Source: Syntrophomonadaceae bacterium
Lineage (GTDB): Bacteria > Bacillota > Dethiobacteria > DTU022
DNA length: 11,728 bases
NCBI GenBank assembly: GCA_003553895.1
Contig: PWFM01000007.1
Coordinates: 1-11,728, forward strand
Direction: 5' to 3'
Of this stretch, positions 6,357 to 11,728 are shown piece by piece. A program made the position numbers and the translations under genes. How positions within the stretch are numbered: position 1 is the stretch's first letter; the number at the start of each line of letters is the position of its first letter. Under the pieces are notes generated by a model. That model made no database searches, was not told where the DNA came from, and saw only the letters and a program-made list of their open reading frames with translations.

Positions 6357-8483
6357 TAGCGCGATACGGCCGCGTTCCCGATCGATGGAAAGTATTTTCA
6401 CCGACACCACCGCTTCGATCTGCAGAACTTCAAGGGGATGCTTAATAAAACGATCGGCTATTTCAGAGATGTGGACCAGGCCGTCCTGGTGAACCCCGAT
6501 ATCTACAAATGCGCCAAAATCGACAATGTTGCGGACGATACCCTGGAGGGTCATGCCAGGCTTCAGGTGCTCGAGTTCTGTTACCGATTGCAAAAAAACC
6601 GGGCGCGGCAGGTCTTCCCGGGGATCGCGGCCCGGCTTGCGGAATTCTTCCAGGATATCATTTACCGTCGGCGCTCCCGCTTCTAAACGGCGAGCTAAAG
6701 CAGCCACATCTTCACTGTCAGGTGCAGGCACCGCTCCGGGGCGCCCAAGTTCTTCTGGTTTGATATCTAAATCAGCCATGATTCTCCCTGCCAGCTCATA
6801 AGATTCGGGGTGCACCGCGCTTCTTTCCAGGTAGTTTCCGCTATCGGGAAGGCGAAGGAATCCGGCGCACTGCTTAAAAACTTTCGGCCCCAGCCCGGGA
6901 ATTTCCAGCAGTTGCTCCCGGTTCTGGAAAGTGCCTAGATCGTTCCTCTGGGCTACAATTTTTACCGCCACTGAAGAATTTATGCCGGCAACATAAGAAA
7001 GCAGAGCCGCTGAAGCGCTGTTTAAATCTACCCCGACACTGTTGACACAGCTTTCCACCGTCCCCGCCAGGGCTGAATCAAGTTCTTTAGGCGGCATGTC
7101 GTGCTGGTACTGGCCTACCCCAATCGCCTTAGGATCGATTTTAACCAGTTCGGCCAGGGGATCCTGGAGCCGGCGGGCAATAGAAACAGCGCTTCTTTCG
7201 GCTACATCCAGGTTGGGGAACTCTTTTTTAGCCGCGGGGGATGCTGAATAAACACTGGCCCCGGCTTCATTGACAATAGTATATTCCACATCCAGAGCGT
7301 GATCTTTAATCAGGTCGGCCACAAACGTTTCACTTTCCCTTGAAGCAGTCCCATTACCGATCGCTATACAGTCAATGCGGTATTTTTCCAGCAGCCCAAG
7401 CACTTTACGGGATGCCCCTTCTTTGTCATTGCGGGGCGCGGTTGGAAAAACAGCTTCCGTTTCCAATAGTTCTCCGGTTTCAGAAACACAGGCCAGCTTA
7501 CAACCAGTGCGGTAACCGGGGTCCCAGCCCATCACCCGGCGGTGACGCACCGGTGGGACGAGCAGCCTCTTTTTAAGGTTTTCCTTGAATACTGTCAGCG
7601 CTCCTTCCACTGCTTTATCTAAAAACTCCTGCCAGGTTTCCCTTTCCAGGGAATGATGGATCAGGCGCCGGTAACTGTCGGTGGAAGCTGATTCAATGAT
7701 GCGCCGGCAGGAAGGAACATGTTTCTCAGTAATATAGCGTTCCAGGATGACAGGAAGGGTTTCTGCTTCCGTAACGGACACTTTCAGCTCAAGGACCTTT
7801 TCTTTGACCCCCCTGTTTATTGCCAGAACCCGGTGCCCTTTAATCTTGGCCAGTGGTTCCCTGTAGCCATTGTAATCGTCGTAAATATCAACAGATGCGT
7901 CTTTTTTCTTTTTAACTTCAACATCGCCCCTGCCGCGATAAATTTTCCGCAGCGCTTTACGCACCACGGCATCATCGGAAATCATTTCTGCTATGATATC
8001 AGAAGCGCCCTGGAGGACGGCCGCGGTATCAGGCAGATCACTGTCAGGATCAATGTATTGCCGTGCTTCTTGTTCTGGATCCACCCTGCCCTCAAGGATA
8101 GCAAGGGCCGGCGGTTCAAGCCCTTTTTCGCGGGCTGCAGAAGCCCTGGTCCTCTTCTTGGGCCGAAAGGGGCGGTAAAGATCGTCCAGTTCAGTTACCG
8201 TGGCTGCTTTTTGAATCTGCAGCTTAATCTCATCTGTTAAGGCGCCCTGCTCTTCAATCAGGCGCAGGACTTCCTCTCGCCTTTTTTCCAGGTTGCGATA
8301 ACCGTTCAACTTATCTTCAAGAAGTCGGACCTGTTCATCTGTTAACCCGCCGGTCATTTCCTTGCGATAGCGGGCAATAAAAGGGACTGTATTCCCTTCA
8401 TCGAGCAGGGCCGCGGTTTGGACCACCTGATTTTCCGAAATCTTAAGTTCACTGCTTAACCGTTTATAAATCTGTTCCTGCAT
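6321..8483 (-). CDS. tex: Tex/YhgF family RNA-binding transcription accessory protein
   Basis: This 720-residue protein has the normal length and full domain order of bacterial Tex, a cytoplasmic nucleic-acid-binding protein related to eukaryotic Spt6 and implicated in transcription and RNA metabolism. An N-terminal helical Tex region covers about 1-300. A YqgF/RNase H-like domain starts at RVMGWDPGYRTGCKL (about 316-330) and includes AIGNGTASRE (374-383). The hallmark stretch NEAGASVYSASPAA is at about 405-418. Helix-hairpin-helix motifs follow (VGVDLNSASA at 483-492, LEIPGLGPKVFKQCAGF at 526-542). A C-terminal S1 RNA-binding domain spans about 642-713 (VRNIVDFGAFVDIGVHQDGL). The ATG at 8483 is preceded by GGGAG about 10 nt away. 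It is 69 bp downstream of pyrE on the same strand, so it may be read through from the pyrimidine operon. Its stop lies inside the 3' end of the opposing transglutaminase-like gene. No defects are visible. Confidence 0.97.
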   Translation of the reverse strand: MQEQIYKRLSSELKISENQVVQTAALLDEGNTVPFIARYRKEMTGGLTDEQVRLLEDKLNGYRNLEKRREEVLRLIEEQGALTDEIKLQIQKAATVTELDDLYRPFRPKKRTRASAAREKGLEPPALAILEGRVDPEQEARQYIDPDSDLPDTAAVLQGASDIIAEMISDDAVVRKALRKIYRGRGDVEVKKKKDASVDIYDDYNGYREPLAKIKGHRVLAINRGVKEKVLELKVSVTEAETLPVILERYITEKHVPSCRRIIESASTDSYRRLIHHSLERETWQEFLDKAVEGALTVFKENLKKRLLVPPVRHRRVMGWDPGYRTGCKLACVSETGELLETEAVFPTAPRNDKEGASRKVLGLLEKYRIDCIAIGNGTASRESETFVADLIKDHALDVEYTIVNEAGASVYSASPAAKKEFPNLDVAERSAVSIARRLQDPLAELVKIDPKAIGVGQYQHDMPPKELDSALAGTVESCVNSVGVDLNSASAALLSYVAGINSSVAVKIVAQRNDLGTFQNREQLLEIPGLGPKVFKQCAGFLRLPDSGNYLERSAVHPESYELAGRIMADLDIKPEELGRPGAVPAPDSEDVAALARRLEAGAPTVNDILEEFRKPGRDPREDLPRPVFLQSVTELEHLKPGMTLQGIVRNIVDFGAFVDIGVHQDGLVHISEIADRFIKHPLEVLQIEAVVSVKILSIDRERGRIALSIKQAGNNGPD

Positions 8484-8552
8484 TTACACACTTCTCCCAT
8501 TCTATCGGTTAATTCCTGCGGGACAAATAAAGGTGGCAAATAGTTGGCCGGC

Positions 8553-9137
8553 TTAGCCTTTAGGTTTCTGTAAAGAAAGGCCTTCCCGGCAAAGCGGACA
8601 ATCTTCCGGCGCAAAAGACTCGATCTCTAATGACAGGAGAGCCTGCATGGGTACGCCAAAATCCACATTTCCAGAAGTGCGGTCGATTAAGACTGAAACT
8701 CCTGTTATTTCTGAGCCGATCCGGTTCAAGAGGTCTATCACCTTCCGGACTGATCCGCCGGTGCTAACCGCATCTTCCACAACCAGAACCTTTTCACCCG
8801 CTTTAATCTGAAACCCGCGCCGGAGAACCATTTCCCCTCCATCCGTCCGTTCCGCAAAAAGAGCTCTGGCGCCAAGGGCCCGGGCCGTTTCATAAGCAAG
8901 AATTACCCCGCCCATAGCCGGTCCGATCACGGTATCGATTTGCCTGTTTTGAAAGGGTTCCGCCATCAAGCGGCAGAATTTTTCAGCGTGCTGCGGATAC
9001 TGCAGTAGTTGAGAGCACTGCAGAAAACAACCGCTGTGCCGGCCCGAGGTGAGCAGGAAATGGCCCTCCATGATCACTCCGGTTTGTTTCAACAGTTCGA
9101 TCAAGTCGGCTTCGTTATAGTTATGGTTGGTATTCAT
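8553..9137 (-). CDS. pyrE: Orotate phosphoribosyltransferase
   Basis: This 194-residue enzyme joins orotate to PRPP to make orotidine 5'-monophosphate in the cytoplasm, the fifth step of UMP synthesis. The PRPP-binding signature is VLVVEDAVSTGGS at 117-129. FLLTSGRHS (27-35) is the conserved N-terminal substrate region, and IGPAMGGVILA (71-81) is also typical. The C terminus carries a CPLC pair (C180, C183), a feature I associate with Gram-positive and archaeal PyrE proteins. I chose the ATG at 9137 because AAGGAG at 9146-9151 is 8 nt upstream. The longer frame begins at a TTG (9167) and would add ten atypical residues. It follows pyrF after a 33-nt gap and precedes tex, within the pyrKDFE block. 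Confidence 0.96.
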   Translation of the reverse strand: MNTNHNYNEADLIELLKQTGVIMEGHFLLTSGRHSGCFLQCSQLLQYPQHAEKFCRLMAEPFQNRQIDTVIGPAMGGVILAYETARALGARALFAERTDGGEMVLRRGFQIKAGEKVLVVEDAVSTGGSVRKVIDLLNRIGSEITGVSVLIDRTSGNVDFGVPMQALLSLEIESFAPEDCPLCREGLSLQKPKG

Positions 9138-9145
9138 GATATCTA

Positions 9146-9151
9146 CTCCTT
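9146..9151 (-). promoter_or_regulatory. pyrE: Ribosome binding site that sets the pyrE start
   Basis: The minus strand reads AAGGAG, 8 nt before the ATG at 9137. It selects this codon over the in-frame TTG at 9167. Confidence 0.7.
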
Positions 9152-9170
9152 CCACTCCGGATAACAATAT

Positions 9171-9917
9171 CTAAGGGTTGATGCCCATTTCCGCCAGGAT
9201 ATTGCGGGCCGCCACAAAGGGATCCGGCGCCCTCATCACCGGCCTGCCGACCACCAGGTAATCCCCACCGGACCGGATCACTCCGGCCGGAGTGGCAATC
9301 CTGGACTGATCGCCGGCATCTTCTCCAGGGGGCCTGACTCCCGGGGTAACAGTAATAAAATTATCCGGGACCTGCTCTTTAACCGGATCAATTTCGAGCG
9401 GCGAGCAGACCACTCCGTCCAGGCCACATTCTTTGCTTAACCGGGCCAAACGAACCACCCGGTCGGCGGCGCTGCCAACACACCCCGTTTCAATCATCTC
9501 CCTGTCGTCCATGCTGGTAAGCACAGTCACTGCGACAAGAAGGGGTTTTGGGGTCAAACCTTCCAGCGCTTCCCGGGCGGCGGCAAGCATTTTCCTGCCC
9601 CCGGCAGCATGGACATTAATCATCCAGACCTTTAGCGAGGCCGCTGAACGAACCGCGGCAGCCACCGTGTTGGGTATGTCGTGGAATTTCAGGTCCAGGA
9701 ATATCTGAGAGCGCCCGGCCAGGTCTTTAACCAGGGGCGGACCGCCGGCTAAAAACAGCTCCAGCCCCACTTTGAAGCCGACTCCAAGCGGAGAGAGCAT
9801 CTCCACCAGTTCCCGGGCCCGGCCCGGGTCGGAAACATCAAGGGCTACAATAAGCTGACCGGGAGATACTTCTTTGCCTCCGCCGGGGCCGTGTTTCGGG
9901 TTGTGCTTGTCCGTCAT
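9171..9917 (-). CDS. pyrF: Orotidine 5'-phosphate decarboxylase
   Basis: This 248-residue TIM-barrel enzyme decarboxylates OMP to UMP, the last step of de novo UMP synthesis. The catalytic signature DLKFHDIPNTV begins at residue 75, giving D75, K77 and D80 as the Asp-Lys-Asp set, with K49 (GFKVG) also conserved. The phosphate-binding end of the barrel is seen in TPGVRPPGED and in YLVVGRPVMRAPDP near the C terminus. The first 18 residues are a His/Gly-rich extension before the usual first strand (QLIVALDV). AAGGGAT lies a few bases upstream of the ATG at 9917, and I see no better internal start, so I keep it. It is separated from pyrD by an unusually long, structured 184-bp gap and lies 33 nt ahead of pyrE. 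Confidence 0.97.
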   Translation of the reverse strand: MTDKHNPKHGPGGGKEVSPGQLIVALDVSDPGRARELVEMLSPLGVGFKVGLELFLAGGPPLVKDLAGRSQIFLDLKFHDIPNTVAAAVRSAASLKVWMINVHAAGGRKMLAAAREALEGLTPKPLLVAVTVLTSMDDREMIETGCVGSAADRVVRLARLSKECGLDGVVCSPLEIDPVKEQVPDNFITVTPGVRPPGEDAGDQSRIATPAGVIRSGGDYLVVGRPVMRAPDPFVAARNILAEMGINP

Positions 9918-9943
9918 TTTTTTATCCCTTCTTAAATCTTTAT

Positions 9944-9958
9944 CTCTTTCTTAAAGAG
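9944..9958. repeat. Short inverted repeat close to the pyrF start
   Basis: CTCTTT, a 3-nt loop, then AAAGAG forms a perfect 6-bp stem. In the pyrF transcript it sits about 27 nt before the ATG, just upstream of the ribosome binding site, and could influence translation. It is short and AT-rich, so chance is possible. Confidence 0.35.
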
Positions 9959-9990
9959 GAGCCGTTTATATAGCCGGGACACTCCATAAT

Positions 9991-10000
9991 TATCTAGATA
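9991..10000. repeat. Ten-base perfect palindrome in the pyrD-pyrF spacer
   Basis: TATCTAGATA reads the same on both strands. It lies between the larger inverted repeat (10010-10039) and the pyrF-proximal one. It could be half of an operator-like arrangement, but no known regulator site is recognised. Confidence 0.3.
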
Positions 10001-10009
10001 TCTTGTCAC

Positions 10010-10039
10010 TGATCATCATTTGCCTTTTAATAATGATCA
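10010..10039. repeat. 11-bp inverted repeat in the pyrD-pyrF spacer
   Basis: Plus-strand arms TGATCATCATT (10010-10020) and AATAATGATCA (10029-10039) flank an 8-nt spacer. In minus-strand RNA all 11 positions pair, one as a U-G wobble, with loop AAAAGGCA. It lies about 63 nt beyond the pyrD stop and is not followed by a T-run, so it does not look like an intrinsic terminator. A DNA operator dyad, an mRNA-stabilising or processing hairpin, or an internal regulatory element are the options. Confidence 0.5.
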
Positions 10040-10101
10040 ACTCGATCCGGGCTGTTCATAACACCTTTAAATTTTACCCGGGCAGGAGAGGCAAAAAGCA
10101 A

Positions 10102-11055
10102 TTACTTGCCCTGTTCCTGCAGGGTGCGGGCGATCCCTTCAATTTCACTCAGCGTGTAGATCCCTTCTTCCTTCATGTACTCAATCAAGCCGGCTATAAT
10201 TCGCGAAGGCAGCCCGGGTTCGTAAAAAAAACCCGTGCCCACGGCTACAGCGCGGGCCCCGGCCATGATAAACTGGAGGGCATCATCGGCTGAGACAATC
10301 CCCCCCATGCCCAGAATGGGGATTTTTACTGCTTCAGCAGCCTGCCAGACCATTTTCAGGGCTACAGGTTTAATAGCCGGACCGGATAGGCCGCCGAAAA
10401 CATTGCCCAGCAGGGGTTTTTTTTGCCCGGTATCGATCAGCATCCCGGACAGGGTATTAATAAGGGAGATCCCGTCTGCGCCCGCTTCTTCGGCAGCCCG
10501 GGCGATCACCCCGATATCGGTGACATTAGGGGACAGCTTGACCAGAAGGGGCAAATTTGTTTCGCGCCGAACGGCCGTTACTACCAGGCTGGTAGCTTTT
10601 GGATCGGTTCCGAAAGCCATGCCTCCCGCTTTAACATTCGGGCAGGAAATATTCAGCTCCAAACCATCAATCCCTTCCACTCCTGCAAGGCCCGAAGCCA
10701 CCCCGGCATATTCTTCGACAGTACAGCCAACCACATTGACAAGCAAGCGCGGACCGGCTTCCCGCAGGGAAGGCAGGTGATATTCGAGAAAATCTTTTAA
10801 CCCGGGGTTCTGCAGGCCCACAGCATTAAGCATTCCAGAAGAAACCTCCGTCACCCGGGGCGACGGATTTCCCTCCCACGGTTCCAGGGAAACACCCTTG
10901 ACTATAATTCCGCCCAGATCTTTAAAGCTTCCCAGTTCCCGGTATTCGTGCCCGTAACCAAATGGGCCCGAGGCGGCCAGGATCGGGTTGTCAAGTTTAA
11001 TACCGCAAAGGTTCACTGCCAGGTTTATATCCATCGGCAGGCCCGGTTCATTCAT
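10102..11055 (-). CDS. pyrD: Dihydroorotate dehydrogenase, class 1B catalytic subunit
   Basis: This 317-residue FMN-containing TIM-barrel subunit oxidises dihydroorotate to orotate. The active-site base is C138 in NISCPNVK, which marks a class 1 enzyme (class 2 has Ser). K53 (IIVKGVS) is the conserved FMN/substrate lysine. GSFKDLGGI (42-50) and the FMN-phosphate region GMGGI plus AVAVGTGFFYEPGLP are also present. Together with the adjacent pyrK it is the NAD-linked 1B form. The ATG at 11055 is chosen because AGGAGG at 11065-11070 is 9 nt upstream. Its first bases overlap the pyrK stop (ATGAATGA, 8 nt), which implies translational coupling. The longest open frame, from 11139, would add 28 residues lying within pyrK. 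An ATG at 11034 (MDINLAV) is closer to many family N termini but has no ribosome binding site. Confidence 0.96.
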   Translation of the reverse strand: MNEPGLPMDINLAVNLCGIKLDNPILAASGPFGYGHEYRELGSFKDLGGIIVKGVSLEPWEGNPSPRVTEVSSGMLNAVGLQNPGLKDFLEYHLPSLREAGPRLLVNVVGCTVEEYAGVASGLAGVEGIDGLELNISCPNVKAGGMAFGTDPKATSLVVTAVRRETNLPLLVKLSPNVTDIGVIARAAEEAGADGISLINTLSGMLIDTGQKKPLLGNVFGGLSGPAIKPVALKMVWQAAEAVKIPILGMGGIVSADDALQFIMAGARAVAVGTGFFYEPGLPSRIIAGLIEYMKEEGIYTLSEIEGIARTLQEQGK

Positions 11056-11728
11056 CAAAAATAACCTCCTCTGCCGAAAATACAGGCCCGTCCCGGCAAA
11101 CCCGTTTGTATCCGCCGGTGGTAGCCACAGCGCAGCCAAGACAGGCCCCGATTCCGCAGGCCATCCGTTCTTCCAGGGAGAACCAGGCTTTAATGCCCGC
11201 CTGCAGGCAAATCTCTTTTACGGCCGCCAGCATCGGCCGGGGTCCGCAGGCAAAAACCGCTTCCGCTCCTTCAATCCGGTTAAGCAGGAGATCGGCGGCA
11301 GTGCCCATTTCTCCCCGGCTGCCGTCATCCGTAGCCTCTATGATGCTCAATCCCGGAAAATCAAGGTCGGCATGCGGACAAACAAGCCGGCTTGCTGTCT
11401 GCGCACAGTACAGCAAGGTCCGCGGGACATCGGCCGAAGCAGCCAGGAAGGCCAGCGGCGCAATACCAGCCCCGCCTGCTACCAGCAGAGAGCCGGCTGG
11501 CGGTACCGGAAAGCCTTTCCCCAGCGGCCCCAGAAGTTCCAGGGCAGCACCGGTTCCGGTTTTTGCCAGCAGGCCGGTTCCCTTGCCCTTAATCTCGATA
11601 AGAAGGTCCAGTTCGCCGGTTACTGAATCAGCCCTGTAGATGCTAAAAGGCCGGGGCAGCATGTTTTCATGCTCCGAAGGCATGAAAACATGGACAAACT
11701 GACCCGGTTCGGCCAACCGGGCCACACC
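11048..11728 (-). CDS. pyrK: Dihydroorotate dehydrogenase electron-transfer subunit, partial (N terminus outside window)
   Basis: The gene runs off the right edge; about 226 codons are visible, so only a few tens of N-terminal residues are missing. The GTG at 11723-11725 is an internal valine codon, not a start. The protein transfers electrons from PyrD's FMN to NAD+ through FAD and a [2Fe-2S] cluster. Numbering from that valine, the FAD motif is RPFSIY (25-30) and the NAD-binding motif is GGAGIAP (84-90). The iron-sulfur ligands are C190, C195, C198 and C210 (CGIGACLGC followed by KRVC), all present. ACGPRPML at about 149-156 is the second nucleotide-binding motif. It overlaps pyrD by 8 nt. 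The upstream part of the pyrimidine operon, including any PyrR-controlled leader, lies beyond the window. Confidence 0.95.
   Translation of the reverse strand, partial: GVARLAEPGQFVHVFMPSEHENMLPRPFSIYRADSVTGELDLLIEIKGKGTGLLAKTGTGAALELLGPLGKGFPVPPAGSLLVAGGAGIAPLAFLAASADVPRTLLYCAQTASRLVCPHADLDFPGLSIIEATDDGSRGEMGTAADLLLNRIEGAEAVFACGPRPMLAAVKEICLQAGIKAWFSLEERMACGIGACLGCAVATTGGYKRVCRDGPVFSAEEVIFDE
11065..11070 (-). promoter_or_regulatory. pyrD: Ribosome binding site of pyrD inside the end of pyrK
   Basis: The minus strand reads AGGAGG, 9 nt before the pyrD ATG at 11055. It is embedded in the last codons of pyrK, the usual pattern for coupled expression of the two dihydroorotate dehydrogenase subunits. 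Confidence 0.75.

Noticed and set aside
7719..8240. Plus-strand open frame of 173 codons
   Set aside because: It is antisense to tex, has no ribosome binding site worth noting and no recognisable motif.
9918..10101. PyrR-type attenuator between pyrD and pyrF
   Set aside because: I could not find the PyrR RNA-binding consensus or an antiterminator/terminator pair in this spacer.
10090..10108. Terminator-like GCAA-loop-TTGC followed by five T residues just after pyrD on the minus strand
   Set aside because: The stem is only 4-5 weak base pairs and includes the stop region, too unstable to call an intrinsic terminator.
10235..11639. Several long plus-strand open frames (10235-10780, 10988-11626, 11106-11639)
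   Set aside because: All are antisense to pyrD and pyrK in GC-rich codons and look like compositional shadows.
1..11728. CRISPR array, insertion sequence, phage genes, tRNA or anti-phage defence system
   Set aside because: No regular repeats, transposase, integrase or tRNA-like cloverleaf was seen; all long genes are accounted for by metabolic, membrane or RNA-related families.

Overview
The window looks like an ordinary chromosomal stretch from a Gram-positive, probably clostridial, bacterium of the Peptococcaceae/Moorella/Syntrophomonas kind. This is an inference from three things: a pyrK-pyrD-pyrF-pyrE order with the NAD-linked class 1B dihydroorotate dehydrogenase, strong GGAGG-type ribosome binding sites, and use of TTG and GTG starts. 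I see no insertion sequence, phage gene, CRISPR array, tRNA or rRNA.

Left block (39-5314, minus strand). Four genes are read from right to left: a NOX/ferric-reductase-like membrane flavocytochrome, a YtcJ/NfdA-like amidohydrolase, a polytopic membrane protein of unknown function, and a pyridoxal-phosphate aromatic-L-amino-acid decarboxylase. The first two are 27 nt apart and the last two overlap by 8 nt. One promoter upstream of the flavocytochrome probably drives all four. This is the least ordinary part of the window. The enzymes are recognisable, but I know of no pathway that joins them.

Middle (5315-6356). A 262-bp divergent intergenic region carries plausible sigma-A-type promoters for both directions. 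It is followed by a single plus-strand gene for a small membrane-anchored transglutaminase-like protein with an intact Cys-His-Asp triad. Its 3' end overlaps the 3' end of tex by 36 bp in a tail-to-tail arrangement.

Right block (6321-11728, minus strand). This is the distal part of a de novo pyrimidine operon: pyrK (cut by the window edge), pyrD, pyrF, pyrE, then tex. PyrK and PyrD together form the NAD-dependent dihydroorotate dehydrogenase. PyrE and PyrF then convert orotate to UMP. The pyrD-pyrF gap is 184 bp and contains three inverted repeats, one an 11-bp stem. It is the only sizeable unexplained spacer in that operon.

Several starts were moved from the longest open frame on the basis of ribosome binding sites (decarboxylase, pyrE, pyrD). 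The unknown membrane protein appears to have a rare ATT start. No wholly new system is evident. The candidates most worth a second look are the four-gene left operon, the bis-heme NOX-like protein in a probable anaerobe, the ATT start, and the structured pyrD-pyrF spacer.
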